Positions 21,295 to 33,846 are shown, counted from the stretch's first letter. The stretch: DNA of 41,512 nucleotides from Cudoniella acicularis (GCA_013054445.1 JAAMPI010000363.1:1-41512), one strand, 5' to 3'. Notes: generated by a model from the letters alone, not told the origin. Numbers and translations are program-made.

Positions 21295-24200
21295 TTACTC
21301 CTGATTTACAGCCTTCAAAACATGCCCAGACCTCCTCCTCACCGCAGCCGACACAGCCTTAATCCCCTGATGCACATGCTTCCAAACCTCCTTATCCAAC
21401 CTCCTTCCCCTCCGTTTCCTCGGAATCCCTCTATCATTCTCCCACTCCAGCACATCTCTATGCAACTTGTTGCCATGCCTCCACTCCTCTTCCAATACCG
21501 CACTCGGCTCCTTGCCATTATCCCATGCAGCCATTTCCTGTTGTCCTGTAGGGATTTCCGAACTTCGAAACTCCAAAGAGGGAGAGGGGGTTGTTAATGG
21601 CTCGATATAGACATCCGAGAAGGCGTGTTCGTCGCTGGGAGTTTCTGGTGTAACGACGATCTGTGGTGTCGCAAGAATATTTTGTTGCGGACGTGTTGAG
21701 ATACGGCGGGAGGTGGGGTCGATAAGTGCGTGGCCGAAAAACTCTGTTCTTGTAAATAGAGGGCCATTTTTTGGTTCAGGCGTGGTAGGGAAAACCCAGG
21801 TGTCTTCTTCAATTGTGATGGGGAAATCATTTTTGTTTTGTTCTGGTTGCTCATGCCGCGTTTCGGGGTTGGTGTCGTCTTCTTCAGAATCTGGATGTAG
21901 GCTTGGTGACGTTGATTGTAATTCGGAACTAGCGATATCGCTAACCGTTGAGATGGAATTCTGGTCTGTGTTGGGAAGCTCGGGTGTAGGTTCAGGAGTA
22001 GCGGCATCCTCTTCTATAGTAGATACTGGATTTTCGTCCATCATGAAGGGTTCAGATGAGGGTTTAGCCGCGATTATACCCCTTTCAATCAAAAATTGAT
22101 TATCTTCTTCGGGAGTCTGAGATTGATAAGAAGTAGTTTCAAATGTAAGGTCTTCTTCGTTCTCGTTTTTTATTTGTTCGTAAGAGACACTACCTTCCAG
22201 AGCAATCGGGGTCAAAATTTCAGGTGCTTGCGATCCAATAGCAGCTTCCGGTGTCATAAGCCTCTCGAACCGACGAGCTGATATTTTCGCGGGTGTCTGC
22301 AGTGGCTCCGAGACACTTTCGCTTTCGTCGTAACCCTCCGCGAGATCGTCTTCTGGTGGTTCTGCAGGCTTCTCGACGGCGCTTTCTCCCGTCGATGCTT
22401 TGCCCTTCTCAACACTCCAGATCAATGCTTCCGTCTTTGAATCTTTTGATCTTTCACTATCATCTTTGACATCCGGATCGTTCTCGGAATTTAATGTGAA
22501 GCCGCTCCAAATGGCCGAAGATTTATGGGCGATCCTTGGCGCAAACCATAACTTGGATTGTGCATCGAAATCGAATGATTTTGGAGCAGTTCCAAATTCG
22601 AACTTATTAAAATTATCGACTGGGGCTGGCAAAAGTTCACGGTTTTCCGGTGACGAAGTTTCGGGCCCTAGTTTGGCATTCAAAGAGTTAGAGCTAGAAC
22701 CAAATGTGAAAACTGGAAGTGGCTCTTCATTCGGCAGTAGGAGAGAATCTTGGGCGTTTGTCTTCAGGAGGGACGCAGTCGAGAAAGTTGGAAGTGGTTT
22801 TTGATTCAACTTTTGTACATAGGGTATGGGGTTAGAAGAGCTTAAAGACGAATATTTTGGGACTATGAGTTCTTTTTCGTGTGGTAGCTTCAGTGCATTA
22901 GGTGTCTTTGAGGAATTTAAATCCTCAAAGGTTGGGGCTGGCGTTTGGCCTTCATCAACTGTTGCTGACAAAGGTAGAAGACTGGACGACACAGATGATG
23001 GCTCCACTGGTGTGGGGGGATTCTTGCCCACTTCATCGTTTATGGCGGTATATCTGGGTGACTTCGAGGCAGATGCAGAATCAAGAATCGAGGTTGGAGC
23101 CGGGTCTGAGGCTCCAGATTCTGTGTTTGGGTCGCAGTCTTTTTGAACTTCAACTTGACTAGAAGATGACGAGGCTTCAGTAGTAACCGGTGCTTCGGAA
23201 GGCAATTCAAATTTGATTACTGGACAAGCGTTTTCCTTAGGTCCAAACTCCGTTGTGAAATTGGACAATATAGGCATGTTTGGTTTGATGTTGCCATTAG
23301 ATGAACCTTTCAAACCATTGTCCGTGGTATCCAAGTTGAAATTGAAAGCTTGGAGAGATGAGGCACTTTCCCCACTTCCAAATTTGAACCCCCACTTCGT
23401 TCCATCAGTGGTAGATTTCAATGCTGAACCAGAAGCTGTGGGTCTTGGAGCGTCAAGTTGTGCATTACTCGTTGATACTGGGGCTCTTGTTGGCGTTTCC
23501 GGAGGGGATCTTATTTGCGCAATGTCATGCCTTTCTGCAGGACGCTGGGCCTGTTGCGAGTCCGGCGGCGATGGAAGTCCATATCTTTGTGTTGCCAAGT
23601 ATGCTTTTGTAGCATTCTCCGGCGATTTCGGCCCATCCTTCTGTTCTGAAATCAAAATTTCGGAAGTAGCACCGTCTGATGGTGCATGTACCGTGTGTAT
23701 GTCTCTCCTCTCAACCGTGTCATCTTGCAACTCGGATTCAAGACTCGGTTCCATCTCATTGTCGATTAATGTATCGCCTGTCTTCGTACCCGGCTCAACA
23801 GTCCTACTCGCTTGTGCAACGATGCTCTCTTGCGATTTCTCTTGGGGTTGCGAAATTTCTTGTGTGATAATTGGAGGCAGCTAAAGGTTCGAATCAGTAA
23901 CCTGCCATTTTGCGTAGAAGGATAGCATACTATGTGTAAAGTCTCTTCATCCACCAAGTCCTCCAGAATGAGTTCTTCGTTGTTGGTTTCGAGTTCCTCT
24001 TCAGACTCGGGCGCAGAGACATCATTCATTTCGTCTTGTTCGATCGAAACCAGCCTCATAGCCTCTCGGTACGCATCAATTGTGTCGTTCCACCGCCTAA
24101 CGCGATCCGCCCGAACATTCTCCATATTCCTATGCGGACTCCCGCACATCATAAGACGAGCCAATGTTTCCAAATGCCCACGACATTCGCTCAAGCTCGA

Positions 24201-24374
24201 AGTTCGGTCCATCGTATTTAGGATTTCCCCAGCTTTGTCAAGGTTTCTGCGACCAGCCATTCCACGGATTTTACATCTTTCCTCGCTATTCACCTTGATC
24301 GCGACACATTGTTTATCCCATTCTGGGTAGACGTCGAGTATTTTTCGGAAATTCCGGTACCGATATGTCGACAT
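21295..24374 (-). CDS. Large disordered protein with FxFG motifs and an N-terminal Cys-containing domain (about 1,009 residues)
   Basis: Two exons: 24374-23931 (ATG, MSTYRYRNFRK) and 23880-21295, joined in phase 0 by a 50-nt intron (GTATGC...TTTAG). Exon 1 has a compact domain: CVAIKVNSEERCKIRG, AGEILNTMDRTSSL and LETLARLMMCGSPHR. This resembles the Cys-containing N-terminal part of fungal T5orf172/DUF1766 proteins (C.......RC....... then L..L..LLC...H); that likeness is tentative. Most of exon 2 is low-complexity Ser/Pro/Glu/Thr. It has three FxFG motifs, FKFG, FTFG and FEFG (about residues 313, 539 and 575), as in nucleoporins that bind transport receptors. The last 60 residues are basic and helical (HRDVLEWENDRG, RKRRGRRLDKEVWKHVHQGI). 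A GTG-led extension to 24461 is open but probably 5' leader. The gene is intact; function unknown. Confidence 0.85.
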
Positions 24375-24928
24375 TGCTACAACGAAGGGAAATAGCGCGA
24401 CGCCCGAAAATAATTGTATTATCACACATAGGGGTGTTATAAAATTCGCGCCGGAGACCACTTGGTCTACTAGGAAGATATCGACGATTTTTCCCGTTCA
24501 CGAGAAGAAGAGGAAGATGAGAGAAGAATGCGACGATGTTTGGAGGCACAGAATAACCTTTAAACCTGCCGGGGTAAATTCGGCGGCTGCAGGCATGCAA
24601 CCACCACGCGGGGGCTGAGCCTGCAAGGAGAAGGGGGGTTGGAAACTGGGAGAGGCAAAGCCGCAACTTCGCGAGTCTCGTCCTATCCCGTGCGACAATT
24701 CAGGGCTCCTGTGTTGCTTTGTACTCTGATAATCGTAAAAATATCCCAGCAAGTCCAAATCCAATAAGCATCATTGAATTTGCAGATCAGAGTGTTCTGC
24801 CACACCTTAGCCACGTCTACGTAGGATCGCCCGTTAAGCTGCGTAACCTCAGACCTAGCGCCTACTCAGGGGGGGGGGTGATTAGCTCGTCTACCAACCT
24901 ATCACAAGCTCGCGATATCCCTATATCC

Positions 24929-27202
24929 TTAAACCCCACACAAATCCCTTTCCATCATCACCCCCAACATCCCCACAACCCACGGCTGCGGCGCCGTACT
25001 AAATATATAACACTTCCCCGTATACCTCACCTCATCAACCACCACCGCATCGCCCACCAAATACCCCCCAGGCATCCCATACCTCACCTAAAACCTCCCA
25101 CAACACACGACCCTCAGCCTTGGACACGTTTCCTCTCTCACCTCACCCAACCTTCTAGTAACTTGAAAATTCTTCCCTCCGTTATCTTGACAATTATTCA
25201 AAAGTATCGTTACTCTTTTCTGCACCCCACACCTCGCAATCACCTCGCACAATTTCCTCAAATCAAGACTTGAAATCGACTCAACCACAGCCGTAAAATA
25301 AGTATTTCTCCCCCCATAATCCCATAGCCTAACAAGCAGTCCCAACTCCTCCAAATCCTTATATCTCACAACCTCCGGCTTGCCCTTCGGAAGTGCAATC
25401 CTCACCCCATCTATGACCACCTGGGACACCAATTTCGGCACCATTAAAAAATGCGTTGCAAATCCATCAACGGGACGAGAAAGTGCTGCCACCGTAGACA
25501 TAAGTCCCAAATTTGCATTGGTGAATGTTAAGGCGTTGCTCAGGGCTGTGATATGAGTGAGGAGTGCTTCGACTTGGAGATGAGGCGGAAAAGTGCCTAT
25601 GATCCAGCGGGAAGCGCCTGAGCAGAGACCGTATTTTGAGCGGAAGTCGTAGCCTGCTTGGAGTACTTCCTTCCCATATTTCCTGTTTTAGTTGTTGTTA
25701 TTGTTGTTTGTCGTCGTACTTTTTTGTGTACTGTCGAGAACGATAAGTTTGCGAATCTTCTCCTCCGCAGCCCTTTCCTCCTCTTCTTGCTCATCTTCCC
25801 TCAATGACACCTCACCATCCCCGTAAATATAAGGAATCATCTTTCCCTTATTAGTGCAGGACTTCTGAATAAGCCCCATCTCCCCCGCAGCCTCAACAAC
25901 ACGCCGTAGCAACCTATCAACCTGCCCATCACTAAAATCAGAAGGTAACATAACCCGTACCCTACTTGCCCAGAACTCCACAGCGGGAATCGAAACAGGC
26001 GTAGCCAGGATACCTTTCCGTCTTAACACAGCAGAGAACTTCGCAGCATATGACAGTCGTCCCGTATGTATGGGAAGCACAGGCGCAGACACATCTCCAT
26101 AAACGAAAATCCCACATCTCTCTAATTCTCTGCGGCAGAAACATGCCACATGGTACAGTCTTCTCAAATCCTTCCCGATTTTTAGCAGTTGATTGAGAAT
26201 TAAGAACGTCTGCACAATCGTTGAAGTACAAATCCTTTCTTCTTCTCCGGCTTGTCTATTTTGCAGCCTATTATTAAAGTGCTCAGAAATAGCGCTCTCA
26301 GATCTAGCAGAAGAACCACAAGTGAAACCTTCGATTCCGCCACCGACGGCTTTGGAAAGCGTGCACACGCGTAAATCGATCATGTTTAGTGTGAGTGGTG
26401 TGCAGGAAGGATGTTCATCGTTCCAGAGTTCGATGCACCCCTTGCCGGTTTTGCCCGTTGAGAGAAAGGAGTGCGCTTCGTCGCAGAATAAAGAGAAGTT
26501 GTATTTTTGTTTAAGGGTGTGGAGGACGGAAAGAGAGGGGCGCGTGCCATCTATGCTATCCATTCAAAATATCTTATTAGAATCGATAGTGCTGTAATAT
26601 TTGATAAGAAAGCAAGGAAAGTAACCTTACTAACATATAAAATCCCTCAACAGCAATAAGAAAAATCCCGCCACGTATACCTAAAACTTCTTGTAACAAA
26701 GATTCGAGTTTCAACATATCGTTATGCGGAAACTTACGCAGTTCCAACTCGTGAGAGATAAGCACCCGTTAACATAGAATTATGCGCTTTGGTGTCAACC
26801 GGCCCAGTCACTGTTCAACACTGCCATGAAAGCCACTAGATTGCTCCCGTAACCTGTCTCTACGGCATAGCAAAAATCCGCGCCAAAGAAACTGATAATT
26901 TCTTCAGTCATCGCGGCGTATAAAGCAGACACTGCTTTGGGATCAGCGATGATGGGCAGGTCGTCAAGACATAATCTCTGCAGCGATTCTGAGTTCGAAA
27001 TGGGGGTGTAAAATCCAGAATAGTTGTGTGACGATGCGTTAATCATTTCTAAGTTTGTCCTTGTTTGATCGTTGTCTGATTAGAAGAGGCAAACGGTGAG
27101 GAATGAGGGAGAGAGGAGAATCCGACCGTTGTAGCCCCACCAGTGAGTGAAGGGCTCAACGCGGTAGTAGGCTATTTTTCCTGCCGAGGAGAGGCCGTGC
27201 TA
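24929..27202 (-). pseudogene. Two-domain alpha-oxoamine synthase (PLP, serine-palmitoyltransferase-like), broken
   Basis: Domain 1 (from about 27199): IAYYRVEPFTHWWGYNGR, MINASSHNYSGFY, LYAAMTEEIISFFGADFC, AHNSMLTGAYLSR, FPHNDMLKLESLLQEVL, IFLIAVEGFY, FSLFCDEAHSFL, and the PLP lysine in TLSKAVGGG (Lys codon about 26351-26353). Domain 2 follows in the same frame after TAA (25688-25690): YDFRSKYGLCSGASRWIIGT, HLQVEALL, LGLMSTVAALSRP, then, after TAG (25088-25090), GMPGGYLVGDAVVV and CYIFSTAPQPWVVG; it lacks the lysine block and stops at 24929. AOS enzymes condense an acyl-CoA with an amino acid; fused pairs would mimic the LCB1/LCB2 heterodimer. Breaks: TAA at 27080-27082, two 1-nt frameshifts near 26782 and 26735, and the two stops above. 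A TAG at 27200-27202 may instead be a splice acceptor. The tandem-fusion idea is inference. Confidence 0.78.
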
Positions 27203-27240
27203 GGGTGTACGGTGTTCTTTCCATTTTATGAGGAGGTGGG

Positions 27241-28669
27241 AGGTAGTGAAGAAAGTGTATTCTGAGAGTTTAGAGAGGGTGGTGGGTGTTGGTGGATTTC
27301 TTTTAGTGGATAGGGCTTTTTTTGGAGGAGTTTTCATATCGAGTGAGGCATATGATGTAAGAGTAGTGGAGATTAATGGAGTAGGGAGTAACGGTAATGG
27401 ATTTTTCCTTCGAGCTAGGTTTAAGTTAATGATGATCTGAAATTTTTGAGGTAAGATTACTTATTCGACGTTGTGGTTAATTCTCTGTCTTAACTTCCAT
27501 TTTGAATAGTTTTCCGAATTTTTAGCGTGGAACCTGGGGTTTGGCCGTCTAAACCAAGAAAGATTTTCATTGACGGCGATTTTAAATTCAAGGATTGTTA
27601 AACGTCTTCGAAATGCCTTGATAAAAAATATTAGAAGTCATTCACTCTATAGCAACATCGGCAAGAGAAGAGGTTTACGAGAAACTGATACAATTAAAAT
27701 AGGAGGCATATGGGAATATATACAGAGGTATGCGAGGATTCTCACTAGAAAATAATTCTCTGTAGAGTCTAGATTTCAGCCACAGTTGCCACTTTTTACG
27801 CACGCTTGTTTTATGCATGTTTTGGTTCGCAGCCCGTAACCTGGCATTTATTCGGCGCTTCAGATCACGAGTTTCTGTTCACACTGTCCGCATCGCTTTT
27901 ATCTAAAGATAATTCCTATACTTTGTAGAAACTTGCTTTCTTTCTCACATGGAGACCTAATTGCTTATAAAATCGATAGATTAGGATTTTCACGAAGCTA
28001 TAGCCTGCCTAAATGATTTTGACAAGACAAAATTTAATAGAGTCATAAGACGAGAAATGTTATGAACATGAAAAGATTATATTTAATCTTAGAATTCAGG
28101 GTTTTATTAATTGCAACTGTACCCTCTTTATTTTTATCTTCATCACAATTATTCTACTAAGCAGGCACTTGAATTTTTTATGCTCACTATCAGAGCGAAA
28201 TACGGGAAACCAGCATAGTCCCTGTTTTCCAATCGGATAGTGACAAAAACACAAGCGAGCACCTTAGCGTCAAGCTCTGCGTTGATACCCCGTTTCTAGA
28301 ACAAGAAAATCGTACGAGGTACGGTATGGGATTTGTAAATCGAGAGGGAACTGACTCGCTGAGCATGGAAATAAGCGTAGAGTGGCTTCGGACTCCCCCT
28401 TCGGTACCCCGGATAATGAATGGCTTTGTGTTATCTATTCATATATATAAGTATTAAGTATTAGATGATTGGAGATAAGAAGCGATCCACGTGGATTTTT
28501 GAACTCTGAACCCCTAAAGAAAGTAGAAACGAAGAAGCAATGAGATCTCTGCTCAAGAAATATTCACAACATGATTAACAGCGGACTAGTTCCGTGATCC
28601 ATTTCAGCAGAGTCAAGAAGAGACTTGAAGTATTTCAATTTAGCACACCACTATAAAATCTATTCTATT
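27241..28669. other. Intergenic; no gene seen
   Basis: Two short plus frames (27228-27440 and 27570-27755) have no signature. The rest is moderately AT-rich with no repeats that I could link elsewhere in the window. It contains the 3' flank of the OLE1-type gene and the 5' flank of the broken oxoamine synthase. Confidence 0.5.
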
Positions 28670-30030
28670 CTAGTAAATGGACTTCATCATCGGCAACCCC
28701 TTCCCCCCACTCTGCGCATTCCTCCTCTTATAAATCTCCACCTCGACACCACCCCTCAACACACCCACCCTCATCGTCGAAAGCAAATTATGCGCCGCAT
28801 TTGAATGATCATACACGCCACCATTAAAAATCGCCGTCGCATCCTTCCCAATCGCACTCGAAATCAACGCCTTCCCACCCGGATGCTCCTTGACAAAATT
28901 GCTAACATCGTGAATGACGCCCGCGACAGCAGCAAGCGCATGGCCATCTTTGCACCGCTCAACATAGTCGTCCCATTCAATAAGCGGCAAATCCTCGAGA
29001 GGAATACCCCAGTCCAGACGCCCGCGCTGCTCATCGATTTTCTTCTGCAGTTGTTGCACGCGACCTTTTTCGATTTCGTTGCCGGGGAAGCGTTGGAGGT
29101 TGCTTGCTAGTCCGACCGTTTTCCAGAGGGCGATGCACCATTTTGTGGGGTCGTATTGGTGCCATTCGATGGCGTTGCGGTAATCGGATGGGAATTCGTG
29201 GTGGAAGTTGTGGTAGCCTTCTCCGAGGGTGACGAGAGCGGTGATGACATGGTCGCGAGGTGAGTTGCGGTCATCGAAAGGTTGGTCTCCGAGCCAATGT
29301 GCAAGGGAGTTGACGCAGAAAGTAGCTTGCTGAACGACGAAGAGACGTATGATCCCAGCGTAGATTAAGCCGCCGGCCCAGTCGCCCCAGCCCAAGCCAG
29401 CAACCATCATAGGGAAAGTGAAAGCCATGAATAGAGCGACGAAGACGAAGTTTTTGTGTTGCCATACCACGAGGCGGTCATCGTTTAGGTCGGAGATGTC
29501 CACGCGGCCGATCTTCTTCGGGTTTTGCTTGTAGATCAACCAGCCCATGTGGGAGTATAAGATGCCTTTTTGGACGGAGTAGGGGTCTTTGAGCGTGTCG
29601 GTGTATCGGTGGTGTGCGCGATGGTTGCGGGACCACCAGCGGATGGATCCTTGGATAGCTCCTCCTCCGACGAGGGCAAGGAATAGTTGGAGAGGAGGGC
29701 TGGCTGAGTAGGATGTATGAGACCACAATCTATGATAACCTGTCTTGATTTAGATATAATTCAAGTGCATGAGGGGTGGTGAGATATACCAGCAGTGATG
29801 CCAAGTCCAGTTAAAAAGTAATAAAACAGAGCCCAAATGAGTGTTTTCGCCTGAAGCGGGGTGTAATAAGCGGCAATGAAACCGCAAAGTTGGATTCCGA
29901 TGACGAAAATGACGTTGACCCATTCGATTTGCTTGTGCCAATTGCTCATCGTGAAAGGAAGGTCGGTGATGTGCACTGATGGCAGCATCGCTGGTTTGTC
30001 GTGGGACACTGGCTCCTTGTCGGCAGCCAT
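28670..30030 (-). CDS. OLE1: Delta-9 fatty-acid (stearoyl-CoA) desaturase with C-terminal cytochrome b5
   Basis: Two exons, 30030-29790 and 29739-28670, joined across a 50-nt intron (29740-29789) to give 436 residues. The enzyme inserts the first cis double bond at C9 of palmitoyl- and stearoyl-CoA in the ER membrane, using electrons from cytochrome b5. The three histidine boxes are intact: HRLWSH (83-88, formed across the exon junction), HRAHHR (120-125) and HNFHH (257-261). Hydrophobic segments lie at about 35-80 and 178-220. The b5 domain at the end has HPGG (366-369) and the second histidine block [11 protein letters not shown]. The start [20 protein letters not shown] is typical of filamentous fungi. 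The C-terminus is short (ends PMMKSIY), and the whole is slightly shorter than many homologues (about 450-480). No break seen; likely the essential single-copy gene, or one of a small family. Confidence 0.95.
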
Positions 30031-32131
30031 CTTCAGGGACTGGGACCTTCGCTTCTCCTGGATGGAGGATGGAATGTGTATGAAATGGAGGTGATGAAAC
30101 GCTCAATACAATGAAAGGAAAGGAGCGAAGAGAACAGCACTGGCAGCACCATCTTATTCTTGAGATTCATCTTGGAAAAAGGGGATTTTTGTTGGGATGT
30201 TGGAGATTTCAACGATCTATTTCTGGGTCGATTTCGTATGCTTGGGAAAGGGGGCGCAAGGCATGCCGTAGTGCTCAGCTTATTTTGCATGGGGAGGTTC
30301 AAAAACATGCTACAAATCGACCCATGTTTTATCGTGGAGAACGTTGGGAATTTTATATTGAAATGTGGAATCGATATCGACACTCCCGACTAAGCGAGGG
30401 GTGAGGGTGCACGTGATACTACCACGGTACCCGTCCATTCGGAGACGGGCGGATCTGACTATGCACTTTGAAAATATTAGATAATTCAATTACTAGACTC
30501 ATATTCTTGTAATAGTCCTTGCTTTAAAGGCTTTTGAAAAAGCTATAGGGCAGGTAGAAGGTACTATCGAGCCTCGCTAGTCGCACTACTCCGTGCTCTA
30601 AAGAGTTTCTTAAGGCTGGTAAACGTGCTTTTGAGCTATTCTATACATGGTATAGAGCCCCTCGAGGTTGCGAAGTACGCTAGCTTTTAAGCCTATCAGA
30701 GCCTGGAAAACGCGCTCTTGGGTCGGCCTGTATTTCGCCCGGCCTATCACGTGATCATTTATTTCTTAATTCAGTAGTGGTTTTTTATGTTTAGTGATCA
30801 GGAAATAGCCCTAACTTGAAATTTTTCTTCCAGTTCGTGCACTCCGGAATACTCTGCTCCAAAAAAATGAATCTTTTTTGTCCAATTTTTACTCCTTTCT
30901 CGTCCAAACTTCGGCAAATCCACGTGATCTGAAAATAAAGAAATGGTATCTAAGCGTAGCAAGTGGTCACTCCAACCACTCCTTTCAGGGTCCTGCAGAA
31001 AGGGGTTTGTTGCACATCGCGATCAAGACCCTGGCAACACCCAACGACCCCTAAAAGGGTCCAGCTACGGGAGCATCCCATTCTCCTTAGGCATCCCATT
31101 CTCCTTAGGCATCCATCATCTATTTCACGTGCTAAGATGAAGTTCCTCGGCCCCGCGATGTGTGGCTTGATAGGTTATGTGGCGCAGTCCCAGCCCCTCT
31201 TTTCGAAATGACTCGACGCCAGACTTCTGACTTCCTAGCTTCACAACACTCACTTACGCACATACATCACTAGTGACTACCACCCCATATGGCTTGCTAC
31301 CAACTCTCCCAAGGTCTTCAAGATGGCGGGGCACAGCAAGGTGCAAACTTACTCCGTTCGAGGCCCCTTGGCAGCTCCCGTCAGCATACGGTATGGTATG
31401 TTGAAAAGGCTGAAGAATCGAGACAACAATCTCACCTGCGCCTTTCCCCCATGACCCAACTCGAATCTCAAGGATTCGACATTCAACATCCAGCTTAAGG
31501 GTCTCGTATCAAGAATATGCATTAATCAAGGCTTCACTTCCAAGAAACTCACCTCAAACCAAGAATCGCATCCATTCATGATGGGCAAAAAGCTTAGCTG
31601 CCGATCAAGTGTCTCAGCCGGGTGCGAAATACGTGCATTAAAGCGCTGGTAGTGAGATCCCACGTTGTCATGGCTGAACCTCGAAAGACCATTTTCAGAA
31701 TCCCATGAGACCATCAAAAGGTGGGTGGGTGCGGGGTGCCCTGCGTTGCGTTTCCCTCTTATTCTTATTGCTGCTTCTGATTCACTCGTCGTTTGGCGCG
31801 CATCGTGAGTTCCATTGTTGTCGCGACTTCCTCTCCTCCTACTTCTCCTCCTCGTCGTCATCCCCCTCTCAGCCTATGACAGTTGCGATGAACTAAGAGG
31901 CCGGAACTGAAACCGACACTCGGTTTGCTTTGCTTTTACAATCGCCAAAGAATCTTTTCTACATCGCAGCATTTCTTTGCATCGGACAAAATTCTTCCAG
32001 TTGGGGCATTCACTCGCATCTCCTCCTTTCTAATCCACTCCGATTGGCATTATTTTGCTGTACCATTTTACTTGTCTGGTCACCTTGCAAAGGGCTATCA
32101 TCTCCCATCAAGTCCTTGAGTATTATTCATC
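30031..32131. other. Intergenic region between divergent OLE1 and GH72 genes
   Basis: The outer 300-400 bases on each side should hold the promoters of the two diverging genes. The GH72 side is pyrimidine-rich (CTCCTCCTACTTCTCCTCCT near 31833). The centre (30480-30960) is AT-rich without frames. A short tandem repeat lies at 31073-31108. Frames at 30033-30404, 30943-31211, 31289-31498 and 31526-31861 overlap on both strands, lack family signals and are not called. Confidence 0.5.
31073..31108 (+). repeat. Perfect tandem duplication of an 18-bp unit
   Basis: GCATCCCATTCTCCTTAG occurs twice in a row without mismatch, followed by GCATCCA, the start of a third copy. Likely replication slippage. 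Confidence 0.9.
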
Positions 32132-33846
32132 ATGTTCGGGTTATTGCTCCACACGGTATTGCTTGCGCTTGCGACGCTCGATACTGTCAATGCTGCTCTT
32201 CCAACGATTTCAGTCAAGGGAGCAAAGTTTTTTGCCAATGGGCAGCAGTTCTTTATTAAAGGTGAGCAAATTCAAGCCTCTCAAACTCCCAGGCCCAATG
32301 AGGCCACAAAAGCAATATCTGGATGGTGACTGACAACTATAGGTGTCGCATATCAAGGCACTCCTTCTGATCCCCTGGTCGACACGCAACAATGTCAACT
32401 CGACGCTACCTTGATGCAATCGATCGGTGCTAATTCAATTCGAGTCTACCATATTGATCCATATTCAAATCATGATGGCTGTATGAATGCATTTGCGTCC
32501 GCGGGAATCTATGTCTGGCTGGATCTGGATACGTTCAACACTACAATTGTCCAAACTGCGCCAACATGGACGGATACCCAGTTTATCGCTTTCGTAGAAG
32601 TCATGGATATTTTCGCGGGATATAAGAATCTGGCTGGTTTTTGGATTGGAAACGAGGTGATTAACGAAGTTGGCGGCTCCTCTTCCGCGCCTTTTATCAA
32701 AGCGGCTGTTCACGACATGAAGGAGTACATGGCCGCTAAGTCATATCGACGGATTCCAATCGGATACTCCGCGGCCGATATTGCTGAGTTACGCCCGATG
32801 CTACAGAATTATCTCACCTGCGGCTCTGATTACAATGCAAGCATTGACTTCTTCGGCTTGAACTCCTATGAATGGTGCGGTGATTCCAGCTATCAGACCT
32901 CCGGATATGCCATCTTGCAGGCGATGTCACAAGATTACCCAGTACCCACCTTCTTCTCCGAGACTGGTTGCAACGTCTCTCCACCACGAACCTTCACCGA
33001 CCAGGCTGCCATTTTTGGACCAAATATGACTGGAACATGGAGTGGGAGCATAATTTACGAGTGGTGTGAAGAGATGAACAACTATGGGTTGGTCAACTAT
33101 CCGAATGGGCAAATCTACAATGGCGCACCTCAACCTCTCCAACCGGACTTTGACAATCTCTCGAACCAGTGGAAAAACATCAACCCATCTGGAGTGGCAG
33201 AATCAGCATACACACCTAGTCTTACCGCGCCTGGATGTCCGTTGCCTACTGGTGGCTGGGGTGTGAATGGCAATGTGCCGCTCCCGACTCTTGATCAAAG
33301 TGTGGTGGAGGCGTATGCTCTCAGTGGTGTGAAGCCAACGCAAGTTGCGACGACGGCGAGTAGCAGCACATCCGTGGCAGCGCAGACAACAGGTATGACT
33401 ATTCTCCTTCCTCGATCTCGGCGCCCTTGTTTGTTTCAATCTCTTCAACCCTGATTATCTAATATATTTTCTGTTTCTCCAAATCCTAATTTTATGCCAG
33501 GTACTTCCTCCTAAACTACAACAACTCCACCAAGCGCGGCGAAGCAGACATCGTCACCTCCGACAAGTAGAACGCATTTTGAAAATATAGTATCGCATCA
33601 GGCCCCGTCTCGCAAATCGCGATCAATGACATGGCTTTTCATTTGGACTTTCACAGCTCAATTACTAACGACACTCCAGTAGCCAGCTCTTCTGCACCAA
33701 CCACGGCTGCAGCGGTCGAGAATAAAAGCCTCTCTACGGCTACATTACCACGACCAACAACCACGACTTCGAGGGCATTGGGTGCGAAAGTGGCCGTTCA
33801 GGTGGGAAGTGGGCTATTGTGGTGGATACCCGGTCTGCTCGTTTGA
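32132..33846 (+). CDS. GH72 beta-1,3-glucanosyltransferase (Gel/Gas family), GPI-anchored
   Basis: Exon 1 is 32132-32261 and exon 2 32343-33392 (intron 81 nt, GTGAGC...CTATAG). Residues 1-21 form a signal peptide (MFGLLLHTVLLALATLDTVNA). The GH72 domain carries both catalytic glutamates: the acid/base in FWIGNEV (about E148) and the nucleophile in FFSETGCN (about E251). The enzyme cuts and rejoins beta-1,3-glucan at the outer cell surface. No Cys-rich CBM43 module follows; a Ser/Thr-rich linker does. The hydrophobic GPI-signal tail (LGAKVAVQVGSGLLWWIPGL) is in the last exon, 33680-33846. Joining 33392 to 33680 gives 448 residues. A 66-nt segment (33501-33566) with good splice sites on both sides would also keep frame but holds TAA at 33512-33514. 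So the gene either skips that exon, uses it as a switch, or carries a nonsense mutation. Terminal Ser/Thr stretches support GPI anchoring. Confidence 0.88.

Noticed and set aside
22400..23884. Plus frames of 106-223 codons
   Set aside because: Antisense to the FxFG protein; Ser/Val-rich shadows of its low-complexity codons.
24719..25273. 184-codon plus frame
   Set aside because: Pro/His-rich antisense shadow of the second oxoamine synthase domain.
25688..25736. Intron joining the two synthase domains
   Set aside because: GT-AG pairs around the Asn-codon run give 37- or 49-nt introns that break frame; the in-frame TAA is simpler.
25597..25794. 65-codon Lys/Arg-rich minus frame
   Set aside because: Frame-shifted shadow across the junction of the two synthase domains.
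27228..27440. 70-codon plus frame
   Set aside because: Val/Gly-rich, no homology, overlaps the upstream end of the synthase relic.
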